Notes: generated by a model not told the origin, from the letters alone. Positions 27,301 through 36,203 are shown, counted from the stretch's first letter. The stretch: DNA of 48,657 nucleotides from Opitutaceae bacterium (GCA_005792355.1 SXSC01000110.1:1-48657); one strand, 5' to 3'. Numbers and translations: made by a program.

Positions 27301-27412
27301 GCCCGGAGATCGAACCAGTTGCGACGGAGGCCCCGGGGACGCGGGCCAGAAGAAGCGCAAAAAGGATGGCGATCGAAACCAGGCGCGGTCGGGGGCGGGT
27401 GAAAATTGGCAT
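24386..27412 (-). CDS. TonB-dependent receptor 1
   Basis: 1008 residues. Signal peptide (LVSIAILFALLLARVPGASVA), then a carboxypeptidase-like regulatory domain (GSISGRIINPVTGDYVRHAE to about residue 110), a plug with NIPGVDLFLVQG, RLRGLGAEYNSVTIDGVRLA and VSKTISADVDANAPAGTINL, and an outer-membrane beta-barrel ending in Phe (WTFGIKGAF). It belongs to the large receptors with an N-terminal extension that often import oligosaccharides or other bulky compounds. The frame extends about 200 codons upstream but overlaps the divergent metallohydrolase gene; the ATG at 27412 begins the signal peptide. Divergent from the metallohydrolase gene, 190 bases apart. Ligand unknown. Confidence 0.92.
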   Translation of the reverse strand: MPIFTRPRPRLVSIAILFALLLARVPGASVATGSISGRIINPVTGDYVRHAEVSLRGSTVVAVSAEDGSYRVTGVPAGEAVVTVNYTGASPVAVTVAVRAGAESRRDIELFSSGAGDGPPGGAKAGVLRLEAYTVSSEREGNAKAIMEQRQSMNITNTVASDVFGDVAEGNAAEFLKNIPGVDLFLVQGEIVNVRLRGLGAEYNSVTIDGVRLASADANKGVAGDARAFSFEQVSLNSMDSIEVSKTISADVDANAPAGTINLKTKRAFSRQGRRFAWQANTTIFPGAFQLGKAYGPDDARHRHIRPGGIVEYSDVFLDRRLGVILNISESNLYSENARTNVTYNYTTTATDARPVVPTAIGLYQSPRLNRRSTVTFTGDFKATPDLVLSLGLIYNAAQLYNTQRTFTFTATNRAAVIGANPLADFNATGTVTTNPSTVGKPGEAYTVLPRFEYKRGSLTIEGKLVGSISTSWYNPLAWKGAARSAGSPQLAGVGVKAAHLSDLGGDWQLAQTSGPDLGLGTGYTNRELQINDGRFGRTKVAGVDLSATWKTGRFVPIVWKTGVKRQRETRDFLDQSNARFYMYTGPGAGTGVWAAYASPYEFEGSATNSSLTSSSGKGIFIPSLLAIGRLFQEHPDYFTDRITNGTTAGSRYQSAFVANKRHYEEAITAGFLMGTVNFGRATVRGGLRGEQTETDALEFDPRTPAEVRAAGYAVTASTGVAATIPGVQYQYFSQPRVHRRGGYENLFPSASFKYRFSRNLDFQLGYSKTIRRPSFRDVAGVWSIDDSSLTVTAPNPNLKPERSDNLAMRLAYYFEPVGIFGVNFFQNRVKGLFRSNQLTAQEFGNSDAEFASYSFITTVPSDSRVQLRGMELDYSQSLSFLPKPFKGLNVRASYTRNYAEIVNPNMSPHGANAGLSYAFKRFSLYTSANWRDNVPLNVAGTSYNRHRLPIDVGGGFKFSPRFEFFFTGRNLASEPVITLQKQGIAPAVPTTYEVTGAVWTFGIKGAF

Positions 27413-27602
27413 GGAAAGCGCGGGGGCGGAAAACAGCTGACACGTTTTGGTGGTGGTGGCGAGTGCGGGCGGGGTCGGGGCCTGCCGTTGGGCTGCCTTC
27501 CGATGGGCCGTCGGTTGACAGCGAGCGGGTCGGCCGGGATAACTACGCGCGACCGCCACCCCCTCATCCGCCGCCGCCCCGACGCGCAGTGTGACTTCAT
27601 CC

Positions 27603-29333
27603 ATGACCCAGCTACCGCGCAAGCACCCCCTCGTTCCGCTCCTCCTTTTGCTGTCCGGGGGAAGCGTCACCGCGCACGACCACACCCGGCCAGCCGCGGG
27701 CGACCGTCTGGCGCAGGCGGGGCTTTCCCGCCCGGTGACGGTGGCATCGGGGGTGGTGGAGCGGCCCGGCACGCTGCGCCTGCGATTGCAGGACGCGGAA
27801 ACCCGCGAACCCCGCCATGGTTTGGTTCGCATCACGCCGCTGGAGCGGGCCGGCGGGCCGCTGGCGCTCGACGGACTCTTTGAGCGGCCCGGCGGCTGGT
27901 ACTCGGCGCCCCAGGCCTGCGAACTGCGGTTGCCGCGGGGAAAATTCCAGGTGGAGGCGGTGCACGGGGTCGACACGACCATCGCCCGCGCGGTCGTCGA
28001 TTTCACCGACGCCCTGCGCCACGAACTCGCGCTACCATTGCACCGCTTTTATCGGCCGGAGGGCCGCCGGCTCCGCAGCACCAACACCCACCTCCATCTG
28101 ATCCTCGACGCCCACGAGAAGATGGGCGTCCCGCTGGGCCACCGGCGGGACGCCGATAATTACCTGCAGGTCGTCGGCGGCTCCGACGGTCTCGATCTGG
28201 TTTACGTCTCCTATCTGACCCGACCCGACACTCCGTATGTCTCGAACGAGTACACGGATGCCGACCTGGCGGGCTTTTCCCGGGGACCGACCCGGTTTGC
28301 CAACGGCGTGGAGCACCGCCATGGCGGAACCCGCGTCCAGACCGATGGCACGCCCTCAGTCGCCGGTCCGGACGTCGCGATGTCCTACGGCCATGTGCTG
28401 CTGCTGGATCTCGCGCGGCGGACCATGCCGGCGAGCCTCGGCCCCGGACTTTCCGAGGACCGCGGCGCAACCGACGGCGTCCCCCTGCGCACGGGGATGA
28501 TCGACGCGCGGCAACAAGGTGCCGGTGTCATCTGGTGCCACGGAACCCAGGGTCTCGAGGATATCCCCAATTGGGTGGCCGGGCTCATTCACGCGCAGAA
28601 TATTTACGATGGCGGCAACGAGGGCGTGTTCGACAACGTGTACTACCCGTATCTGAACGCCGGATTCAGGGTTCCTTTCTCCACCGGAACCGATTGGGGC
28701 GTCACCGATTTTTCCCGGGTCTACGTCGATTCGCCCGCCGCATTTTCGAGCAAGATTTTCCTGCAAAAGCTGGCCGAGGGCCGCACCTTCATCACCAACG
28801 AGCCCTTGCTCGAATTCACCGTCGGCGACTCCGCTCCGGGCGACACGGTCCGGCTCGGGGAGCCCGGCCGGCTGCAAGTCCGCGGACGCGCCGTCGGCCG
28901 GTCGGATTTTGTCCGGGTGCAACTCGTGGTCAACGGCCGGATCGTGCGGGAGGCGGCCAGCCGGCCGGTCGCCGGACATTTTGAAGCGGAGATCGACGCC
29001 GCCGTGGACGTGCGCGAGTCGGGCTGGCTGGCGCTGCGCATCTCACCGACCCTGCGCTACGACATCCGCTCCCGCTACAGCGGGCCGGGCACGAACATCC
29101 TCGGCAAGGCGATTTTTGCCCATACCAGTCCGGTGTACGTCGCGGTGGCCGGCCGTCCGGTATTCGACGCGGCCTCCGTCGGACAGTTGCACGCGCAGGT
29201 TCGCGCGGCCCGCCAAACGGTGCTCACGCGCGGAGCGTTTGCCAGCGCCGCCGAACGCGACGGCATCCTGCGCATCTACGATGAGGCCGCGGCGGCCCTC
29301 CGCGCGCGTTCCCCCGCCAGCGAAGAACGATAA
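27603..29333 (+). CDS. CehA/McbA-type metallohydrolase (PHP-like), secreted
   Basis: 576 residues with a short signal peptide (KHPLVPLLLLLSGGSVTA). The central region has STNTHLHLILDAHEKMG with the HxH metal motif, GLDLVYVSYL, GVIWCHGTQG and PFSTGTDWGV, as in CehA/McbA-family metal-dependent hydrolases of PHP-like fold; the namesake enzyme hydrolyses the carbamate pesticide carbaryl, but most members act on unknown esters or phosphoesters. A beta-rich C-terminal domain (VQLVVNGRIVREAASRPVAG) follows. ATG at 27603 preferred over GTG at 27591. It shares a 190-bp divergent promoter region with TonB receptor 1, so substrate import and hydrolysis may be linked. Confidence 0.78.
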   Translation: MTQLPRKHPLVPLLLLLSGGSVTAHDHTRPAAGDRLAQAGLSRPVTVASGVVERPGTLRLRLQDAETREPRHGLVRITPLERAGGPLALDGLFERPGGWYSAPQACELRLPRGKFQVEAVHGVDTTIARAVVDFTDALRHELALPLHRFYRPEGRRLRSTNTHLHLILDAHEKMGVPLGHRRDADNYLQVVGGSDGLDLVYVSYLTRPDTPYVSNEYTDADLAGFSRGPTRFANGVEHRHGGTRVQTDGTPSVAGPDVAMSYGHVLLLDLARRTMPASLGPGLSEDRGATDGVPLRTGMIDARQQGAGVIWCHGTQGLEDIPNWVAGLIHAQNIYDGGNEGVFDNVYYPYLNAGFRVPFSTGTDWGVTDFSRVYVDSPAAFSSKIFLQKLAEGRTFITNEPLLEFTVGDSAPGDTVRLGEPGRLQVRGRAVGRSDFVRVQLVVNGRIVREAASRPVAGHFEAEIDAAVDVRESGWLALRISPTLRYDIRSRYSGPGTNILGKAIFAHTSPVYVAVAGRPVFDAASVGQLHAQVRAARQTVLTRGAFASAAERDGILRIYDEAAAALRARSPASEER

Positions 29334-29380
29334 CCCGGTGCACCCCACCTTTCCTTCAGGCGACGGCCATCTCCTCTGGC

Positions 29381-29401
29381 TTGTCATTCATCAGATGACA
29401 A
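29381..29401. promoter_or_regulatory. Palindrome TTGTCAT..ATGACAA between convergent genes
   Basis: A 21-base imperfect palindrome with perfect 7-base arms (TTGTCAT and ATGACAA). It resembles the perfect palindrome at 36204-36228 upstream of TonB receptor 3. It lies between the ends of the metallohydrolase and TonB receptor 2 genes without a T-run, so it may be a stray operator or a weak terminator. Confidence 0.35.
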
Positions 29402-29427
29402 ATGCCGATCGCGCGTGACGCTCGGAC

Positions 29428-32280
29428 TCAGTAGTTGAAGCTGACCCCAAGCTTGTAGTCCTGGTCGAGCAGCCGGCTGCTCTGCAGCAGGTTTTTGACG
29501 CCAAAGACCAATTGCTCGGGTTCGCGGGTGAGGTTGCGCACGGCCGCCGTGATCGAGTACCGGCTGTTGATGCGAAACCGGCACTGCACGTCGTACTGCT
29601 CGCGGGCCTTGAGATAGCGGTCAGCGAGCGGGTTCGTCCCCAGCGTGCGAATCTGGCCGTCCGCATAGATCCAGGCGATGCGGCCCGAGAAACGCCCTTG
29701 CTCATAAAACAGCGTGGCGTTGGCGATTTTGCCGGGCTGGCGGAAGAACGGGATGTCCTCACCCGGCCGGGTGGGAATCGAGACGCTGGAAGTGATGAAC
29801 GTCAGGTTGCCGTCGAAGCCGAGCCCATTGAAGGGCGCGGGCAGGAAGCGGAACGGCTGGTAGAGGTTGAATTCCAGACCGGAAATCCGGCCGCTCTTGG
29901 CGTTGCGCACCGAGGTGACCGCCAGGGTCTGGAGCGAGATGCCGCTGTGGACGAGGTTCTCCCGCACCTCGGAAAAGGTGTAGATCGGATCAGTCACTTC
30001 CTTGCGGAAGGCCGCCACCGAAATTACGCCCCCGCCCTTGGCATACCACTCGAGCGACAAATCGTAGTTTTTCGCCTGGTACGGTCCCAGTTTCGGATTG
30101 CCGACGTTGAGCGTGCCGCTGAAGGGGAAGGCGGGAGTGAGCGCCGCAGCGCCGAGGGGATCGTAGCGGAAGTTGGCAAGCGGGCGGGCATCCTCGTAAG
30201 CCGGACGGCCCAGCGTCTGGGTGAACGCACCGCGCAGGAGGAGCCGATTCGTGAAACGGTAGATGGCCTGCAGATTGGGGAAAAACTTGTCGTAGCTGGT
30301 GGTGCCCGAGGTCGGGAACCTTCCGAGCAAGGCCGACCCCGCAAACCGGGCTTCCACGGCGCGAATCGTCGCGTCGGTCTTCTCATAACGCATGCCCCCG
30401 AGGAGCGTCAGCTGGTTGATCTTGAGGTTGGCCATCGCGTAGGCCGCATAGATGTACTCGTCGATCATGTAGTCGTCCTCGATCGAATTGGCGGCGGAGT
30501 CCACGGGATCGACCACGGTCAGCGCCGGGTTCGATTCGAGGTAGGCCCAGGTCGGAAAGTGATTGAGGAGAAAGCCGCTGTCGTATCGGCCGTCGTAAAC
30601 CCGCACGGGCGGCAGCACGCCGATGGCGGAGAGGTTCCAGTTCCCGACCGGCACGAGGCGCCGCGATTCCAAATCCGTCGTTCGCTCGCGCTGGAGATAC
30701 TTGAAGCCGGTCTTCAAGAAGCCGGGGCGACCCAGAATCTTGTCTGAATTCCACCGGAGGTCGACCTTGGCGGTGAGGGTCTTTTCATCCACCAAGCCAT
30801 CGTCATCCCGGGTGCGGCGAAGCGTGTATTTCGACGGAATGTCGATCGCCGGATCGACCTCCCAGCGCGGGAAAACCAGGTTGCTGATGTCGAAGGTGAT
30901 CGGGCCGGTGCCGCCGTTGGCATTGCGGAAGGCCAGGATGCGATCGAAATCACGGACCTCCTTCGCCGCCGAGTAACTCACCATCGGCTCGAGCACAAAG
31001 TCGCCGAGCGTCTTTTTGAAACCGCCGGAGAGGCTGAACAAGTCCTGGTCGCGCACGCCCCGGAAATCGCGGCGTTCCGTGCGGACGCCCGCGCCGGCGA
31101 ACACGCCGGCGGTAGGCGAGGTCATGGTCACACGCGCGGGGGAATTGTCGACCGAGTGGATGACCTCGACGGTGTGCTCGAACCGGCTGGTGGTGGAAAA
31201 ATTCGGCCGGAGGTAAAACTGGGTGTTTTCATCCGGCCGGTATTCGAGGGCCAGATTCCCGCCCCAGCGCTTGAGGTTGCCCTCCTCCGGCTTGATTTCG
31301 AACGCGTTCGGCAGATAGAGGTTGTTCCCCCCGATGTTCCGCAGATTCCAGCCCGTCTGCACCCAGTGGTTGGAGTAGTCGCGCTGGTCGTAGCTGGCGC
31401 TGGCGGCGAGACCCCACTTGTTGCCGGGGCCAAACGTGTCGGAAAAGGCCAGCCGGCCCTCCAGGTTGTTTTTCCCAGTGGTCTCATTCCGATTGAGGGC
31501 GAGGGAACCCGAAACGAAGCGACCCGTGCGGTCGAACGGGCTGGCGGACTTGATGTTCAAGGTGCCGCCGAGCGAGTTGGCGTCGAGGTCCGGCGTGACG
31601 CTCTTGATCACCTCGATCTGCGAGATCTGGGCGGTGCCTAGTGTATCCAGCGGTACCGCACGCCCGAGGCGCGTGCCGCCCGGCGCGGCCATGGTGGCGC
31701 CGTCGAGCAGCACCTGGTTGAGATTGGGCTCGACCCCTCGGATGCTCACGTAGCGCCCCTCCCCCTGCTCGAGCGAGAGGTTGACCCCCGCCACGCGCGC
31801 CACCGCCTCGGCGACGTTGCGATCGGGCAGATTGCCCACCGAGTCGGCGGAAATGACGTCAGTGATGTTATCCGCGGTTTGTTTCTGGTACATCGCGCGG
31901 GATCGGCCTTCGCGGTAACCTTCGACGGTCACCGCCGACAGCACCATGACCTCCGACCCGAGGGTGAGATCTGCCGTGGCGTTGCCGCTGGCCGGCACGG
32001 TGACGGAAGCGGATTTCGCGTCCGCGCCGAGGTAGGTGGCCCGAACCGTATATCGGCCGGGCGCCACATTGGTGAGGCGGTAGGAACCGTCGGATTCCGA
32101 AACAGTGGCAAGGTTTTTGCCGTCCAGTTCCACCACCACGCCGGGCAGATAGCTGCCGGTGCGGCCGTCGGAGACGCGCCCGACGATGTCACCGGCGCGG
32201 GCCGCTGTCATCAGGATCGGGATGAAAACGGCCAGCGAGACGCCGCGGATCAAACGAAAAGCAAGACGGGGGGCATTCAT
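29428..32280 (-). CDS. TonB-dependent receptor 2
   Basis: 950 residues. Signal peptide (FRLIRGVSLAVFIPILMTAA), carboxypeptidase-like regulatory domain (GDIVGRVSDGRTGSYLPGVV), then plug motifs NITDVISADSVGNLPDRNVA, RVAGVNLSLEQGEGRYVSIR and EVIKSVTPDLDANSLGGTLN, and a barrel ending in an aromatic residue (YKLGVSFNY). The ATG at 32280 begins the signal peptide; the longer frame (to 32376) lacks one. Its first 49 codons plus upstream leader are duplicated at 36311-36569. A 22-base palindrome lies 21-42 bases upstream of the start. Outer-membrane importer, ligand unknown. Confidence 0.92.
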   Translation of the reverse strand: MNAPRLAFRLIRGVSLAVFIPILMTAARAGDIVGRVSDGRTGSYLPGVVVELDGKNLATVSESDGSYRLTNVAPGRYTVRATYLGADAKSASVTVPASGNATADLTLGSEVMVLSAVTVEGYREGRSRAMYQKQTADNITDVISADSVGNLPDRNVAEAVARVAGVNLSLEQGEGRYVSIRGVEPNLNQVLLDGATMAAPGGTRLGRAVPLDTLGTAQISQIEVIKSVTPDLDANSLGGTLNIKSASPFDRTGRFVSGSLALNRNETTGKNNLEGRLAFSDTFGPGNKWGLAASASYDQRDYSNHWVQTGWNLRNIGGNNLYLPNAFEIKPEEGNLKRWGGNLALEYRPDENTQFYLRPNFSTTSRFEHTVEVIHSVDNSPARVTMTSPTAGVFAGAGVRTERRDFRGVRDQDLFSLSGGFKKTLGDFVLEPMVSYSAAKEVRDFDRILAFRNANGGTGPITFDISNLVFPRWEVDPAIDIPSKYTLRRTRDDDGLVDEKTLTAKVDLRWNSDKILGRPGFLKTGFKYLQRERTTDLESRRLVPVGNWNLSAIGVLPPVRVYDGRYDSGFLLNHFPTWAYLESNPALTVVDPVDSAANSIEDDYMIDEYIYAAYAMANLKINQLTLLGGMRYEKTDATIRAVEARFAGSALLGRFPTSGTTSYDKFFPNLQAIYRFTNRLLLRGAFTQTLGRPAYEDARPLANFRYDPLGAAALTPAFPFSGTLNVGNPKLGPYQAKNYDLSLEWYAKGGGVISVAAFRKEVTDPIYTFSEVRENLVHSGISLQTLAVTSVRNAKSGRISGLEFNLYQPFRFLPAPFNGLGFDGNLTFITSSVSIPTRPGEDIPFFRQPGKIANATLFYEQGRFSGRIAWIYADGQIRTLGTNPLADRYLKAREQYDVQCRFRINSRYSITAAVRNLTREPEQLVFGVKNLLQSSRLLDQDYKLGVSFNY

Positions 32281-32392
32281 GGGGACGGGGAGTTTGGCGT
32301 GTGCACCGATGTACCGGTGCACGCGTGGGTTTGAGAGGGCGCTGAGAAGGAGAATTTGGAACCGCCGGCGTGTCAATTCTCGCGGGGTGGCA
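32134..32392. repeat. 259-bp direct repeat, copy A (5' end of TonB receptor 2)
   Basis: Identical to 36311-36569 except one base (G at 32271, A at 36448), a constant offset of 4177. It spans the first 49 codons of receptor 2 and 112 bases upstream. It has the same orientation as copy B, so a tandem-type duplication or recombination event brackets receptor 3. Confidence 0.95.
32301..32322. promoter_or_regulatory. 22-base palindrome upstream of TonB receptor 2
   Basis: Perfect 8-base arms GTGCACCG and CGGTGCAC with a 6-base centre, 21 bases before the start codon. Position and symmetry suit a repressor site in the leader. It is copied unchanged at 36478-36499. Confidence 0.45.
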
Positions 32393-32690
32393 GCCGCGCC
32401 CGCTCCCCGGCCCCGCTCCCCGGCCCCGCGCCCGGCCCCGCGCCCGGCCCCGCGAACCGATCACGCGCGATGCAACGGGCGCGGTGTTCTGCTATCCGTC
32501 CGAATCGTGCACTTCTGCGACGATTTTCGGAATGCAAGAATCGTTTTCGTTCTTCGTACTCTTTCTCGTTCTCTCTATCCGACGAGAACGAGGAACGATT
32601 ACGAGAACGAGAACGATGAAGCCCGGCTGGCGCCCTTCGGCTTGCCCGCCGGAGGAGGGTTGCGGTCGCCGCGTTACGAAATGCCCGGGC
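32393..32690. repeat. GC minisatellite and GAACGAGAACG repeat, copy 2
   Basis: About 32401-32453 is a short tandem repeat: two units of CGCTCCCCGGCCC and two of CGCGCCCGGCCC, starting right after copy A of the 259-bp repeat. 32509-32620 is the inverted relative of the element at 2691-2795 (CGACGATTTTCGGAATGCA, then CTCGTTCTC and GAGAACGAGGAACGATTACG). No gene seen; receptor 3 ends just beyond. Confidence 0.7.
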
Positions 32691-35600
32691 CTACAGATCG
32701 AACGTCGCGCTCAGGATGAACTGCCGCGGATCGACGATGCGATAGGCGTTGGGCGTGCCGTCAGGATACACGCTGATGGGCTGAAGCCGCCCGCTCTCCT
32801 GGATGTTGCGCACGTTGAGTTGCAGCGTGGTGTTGACCTTGTTGGAGAGCTTCAGCCGGTAGCTCGCGAAGGCATCCACATACAGCCGCGCCTGGTCGAA
32901 GACCGGCCGCCGCGGATCCAGCTCGGTGAAAATCCCGTCGGGAGCCGGCAGACCGAAGTACCCGATCGCGCCCCGGTCCTCCCAGCGCAGCGCTCCGCCG
33001 AGGTTGAAGCGCTTCACCCACTCCCGATCGACACCGAGGCCGGCGAGCCGGTAGCTCGTGCTCAGATTCATGCGGTACTTGCGAATCTGCGGACGGCTCT
33101 TGCCTTCGTTCGCGACCGCGACGTCGTACGGGGTCTTGACGCTGGTGGCGAAAAACTGCGCCGGCGAGTTGGTGCCGTTGTAGCGCTCGGTCCACCAGGG
33201 CCGGTTGAGCTCGGGATCGATGATGCTCTGCCAGACGGACAGGCGCTCCCGGATCCAGTTTGAGACGGCCGGCGCGAGTTTCGAATCGATGGACTCCTGC
33301 TTGGTCAGGTTGAACTTTGTCGTCCAGAAGGGAGTCGGATTCCAGTGCACCTCGACCTCGACGCCCTTGGCCGTGACGTCCTGCGTTTCGGCGACCAGCT
33401 CGTTCTGCTCGCCGCGCGACTCGGGCCGCGTGAAATAGGCGACGTCGAGTTTTGTGATGCGGGAGATCTCCTGATTCACTTGATCGATGGTCAGCGTGCG
33501 GCCCTGTGCGGCGGCGGCCGTCGTCACCCACGCGGCCGCCCGGGTCGTCAGATTGAAGTACTGATTTCCATTGGGTGAATCGAAGTCGAGGTTGCGCACC
33601 CGCTGCGCGATGATGCGCGCGCTGCCGTTGCGCGAGTTGATCTGGGTCGTGTCGTACTTGTTGGCGCGCAGCACCAGCCTGCCTTTGAGAAGATTCAACG
33701 AGAAGCCGTAGTCCTTGCCGTGGCCGGTCGGGTCGGGCAGCGGCCCGAGGTAAAGACCGACCGCGTAGCCCTGCGGCTGGAAGCTGTTCGACTGGTTGTA
33801 GTGGAAATTTAACCACCGGGTGGGCTTCACCACCACGCCGCCGGTCTTCGTCCGTCCGGCCGCGTGCACCCAGTCGGCGGGGTTGAGGGTGAAGGTCGAA
33901 TCGTAGTCGAGCACGATGCCGCCGGGCGTCGACATAAAGCGCGTCTGACCGCGCAGGCGCTGATCGCGTTCGTCGTGGCGCAGGCCAAACGTCGTCACGA
34001 TCCGGTCGCCCAGAAGGTGGCTTTGAATCACGCCGCCGCGGGTCCGGAGGAGCGAACGGTCCCAGGTGTTGGTGGAGTCATACCAGAAACCCGGGCCGAG
34101 CTTCGCCTGCTCGGTGACGAAATTGGGCGTGGCGTTGGCCGTGCCCGGATTGGTCCAGCCACCCCAGCGATACGGATAGGTGCCGGGCTGAAAATCGCGC
34201 GGCCCCTGGTCGGCGTTGAAGCCCACGTTGTCGCCGACGTAATAGCGGTGGTAGTTCAACGCGACATTTGGCCGGACGAACTCCGTCGCGGAGCCCGTCG
34301 GCGTGGGATACCAGGCATGATTCGAGAGGATGGCGTCGCGCCAGATGGTCGTGCGGGAACGGTTCTCCTTGTATTCGCCATAGCCGAGCAGCTGATGCTG
34401 GCCGAGCCAGCGCAGGAGGCTGGTCTCGCGGCGCAGGTCGAGGCGGTAGGCGAGCTGGCCCCGGTAGGTCTCGCGCTCGGAGGGCCCGCCCGAGATGCCC
34501 TTGCTGTTGAAGAACCCGACATAGGGTCGCAGGAAAAACGGGTTCCGGCTGCCGTCGATCATCCGCTCGTTGACGTCCATGTGCAGGAAGCCGGTCGCGC
34601 CGGAGCTGCCCGCGGTGCCATACAGCCCGCGGTTGTCACGCCGCGACGCCTCGCGAAAATATCCCGCCTGCAAGGCGATCATGTGCCGCGGCGTATCGAG
34701 GACAATCTGCTCGCCCTGCAGGTGCGTGATCGACGTCGTCTCGTTGATCCGGTTCATCGCGGCGAGATTCACCGTGGACCAATCGTAGACCGCCTTGCTC
34801 GTGACCGAGGGATCGCTCGAGAACAAGGGCTGGGTGGCGCGAACCTGCTCCGGCGTGGTGTTGACGATGACGATGTTCTGGTTGCGGCCTTCCGGTGTGG
34901 CCGTGCTGCTGGTGCGGCCCGGTCCCCAGAAACCAATCGAGCCGTCCGTGTCGATGAAGAGCACCGACTGGTCGCGGATACTCGCGCTCGTGAAATAGGG
35001 TGGCAACGTGGTCGCGGTAAAAGCGCCGGCGACCGGGACCCCATTGATTTTCGCCGTGGTCGTCACGGGATCCCACGTGGGCTTGCCGGACTTGATCCAG
35101 CCCGTGACGGCATCGCGCGGCGGCGTGGTGTTAGGCCGGTTGCCGTCGATGTGGTAGTAAAAGTGCGAGGCGGTGAGAGTCGTGCGCTTGAACGGCTGAT
35201 AGCGCACCATCGCGTTCAGCCGCTTGGTGTCGGTGCCGGAGGGCTTGCGCACGTAGCCGTCGTGCTGGAGCGTCGCGCTGCCACGGACGGCCAGCACGTT
35301 CCGCTGCACCACGCGGTTGAGGTCGAGGCTCTGCCGGTAGCCGCCAAAGTTGTCGAAGCGCATGCTGATCTGCGATCGATCGCGACTGAGATTGGCGGAA
35401 GCGGGCGCCATGTTCACCGTGCCCGCCGCATTGCCGAGGCCGAACACCGTTGAGTTGGGCCCGCGGCTGATTTCCACCGCGTCGAGCACCGACGGGTCGA
35501 TCGGCATCCGCCCGCTGGTCTCGAAGTTGGCGAAGGACAGGTTCGCGGCACCCACCCCGCGCACGCGGTTGGAGCCGTTCGGATTGAGCGAATTATCCAC

Positions 35601-36071
35601 CGGGCTGGCGTTGCGATCGACCGAGAACTCCGTGTACGTGCCGATGCCCTCCGTGCCCGCCTCGTAGAGGAAAATGTCGTTGATATCGAGCATCGCGAAA
35701 TCGGACATCTGCTCTTTCGTGATGACCGAGATGGACGAGGCGAGGTCCTCGACCTTGGAGTTGAGGCGCGTGCCGGACATCGTGGACGAGGCATAATAGC
35801 CGCGGGCACCGGAGGTCACCTCGAAGGGCGACAGCATGACGGTCTCCTGCGATGACGAGTCGGACGTCGCCGGGCGAACCTGCGGGCGCGACGCGGCGGG
35901 CATCGCAGCGAGTTCGGCGGGATCGAGCCGGCCATCTTTGTTGGTGTCGTACTTGGCGAGGAGCAGGGGATCGGTCGCGGGGACCTGGGCGAGCAAGGCG
36001 GCGGCGGGCAGCAGCGCGCTCCAGACGGAGAAGAGCGAGGTGCGCAGGACGAAGGTCGGGGGAGCATTCAT
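32691..36071 (-). CDS. TonB-dependent receptor 3 with EF-hand-like N-terminus
   Basis: 1126 residues. A hydrophobic N-terminal segment (LFSVWSALLPAAALLAQ) serves as signal. Unlike the other two receptors, the N-terminal domain is an EF-hand-like loop (DTNKDGRLDPAE) rather than a carboxypeptidase-like fold. It is followed by VMLSPFEVTS, SVITKEQMSDFAMLDINDIF, a plug with RGPNSTVFGLGNAAGTVNM and a long barrel ending QFILSATFDL. The start at 36071 follows signal-peptide logic; the frame continues 27 codons upstream. A perfect 25-base palindrome is 133 bases upstream of the start and the truncated copy of receptor 2 lies beyond. Ligand unknown. Confidence 0.9.
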   Translation of the reverse strand: MNAPPTFVLRTSLFSVWSALLPAAALLAQVPATDPLLLAKYDTNKDGRLDPAELAAMPAASRPQVRPATSDSSSQETVMLSPFEVTSGARGYYASSTMSGTRLNSKVEDLASSISVITKEQMSDFAMLDINDIFLYEAGTEGIGTYTEFSVDRNASPVDNSLNPNGSNRVRGVGAANLSFANFETSGRMPIDPSVLDAVEISRGPNSTVFGLGNAAGTVNMAPASANLSRDRSQISMRFDNFGGYRQSLDLNRVVQRNVLAVRGSATLQHDGYVRKPSGTDTKRLNAMVRYQPFKRTTLTASHFYYHIDGNRPNTTPPRDAVTGWIKSGKPTWDPVTTTAKINGVPVAGAFTATTLPPYFTSASIRDQSVLFIDTDGSIGFWGPGRTSSTATPEGRNQNIVIVNTTPEQVRATQPLFSSDPSVTSKAVYDWSTVNLAAMNRINETTSITHLQGEQIVLDTPRHMIALQAGYFREASRRDNRGLYGTAGSSGATGFLHMDVNERMIDGSRNPFFLRPYVGFFNSKGISGGPSERETYRGQLAYRLDLRRETSLLRWLGQHQLLGYGEYKENRSRTTIWRDAILSNHAWYPTPTGSATEFVRPNVALNYHRYYVGDNVGFNADQGPRDFQPGTYPYRWGGWTNPGTANATPNFVTEQAKLGPGFWYDSTNTWDRSLLRTRGGVIQSHLLGDRIVTTFGLRHDERDQRLRGQTRFMSTPGGIVLDYDSTFTLNPADWVHAAGRTKTGGVVVKPTRWLNFHYNQSNSFQPQGYAVGLYLGPLPDPTGHGKDYGFSLNLLKGRLVLRANKYDTTQINSRNGSARIIAQRVRNLDFDSPNGNQYFNLTTRAAAWVTTAAAAQGRTLTIDQVNQEISRITKLDVAYFTRPESRGEQNELVAETQDVTAKGVEVEVHWNPTPFWTTKFNLTKQESIDSKLAPAVSNWIRERLSVWQSIIDPELNRPWWTERYNGTNSPAQFFATSVKTPYDVAVANEGKSRPQIRKYRMNLSTSYRLAGLGVDREWVKRFNLGGALRWEDRGAIGYFGLPAPDGIFTELDPRRPVFDQARLYVDAFASYRLKLSNKVNTTLQLNVRNIQESGRLQPISVYPDGTPNAYRIVDPRQFILSATFDL

Positions 36072-36203
36072 GAGGTGGTCGGGGTTGCGGGAGCGCGGGG
36101 CGAACGGCGGTGGCCGGGCCAGGGCGTTCGGACGAGGGCGAAGATCGTCCACTTTGGCTCAGTTTTCCCAGTCAAAAATCGGCGCCGCTCGCCGCCCGTC
36201 GCC

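Noticed and set aside
33864..35453. 529-codon plus-strand open frame
   Set aside because: Fully opposite TonB receptor 3; no recognisable motif.
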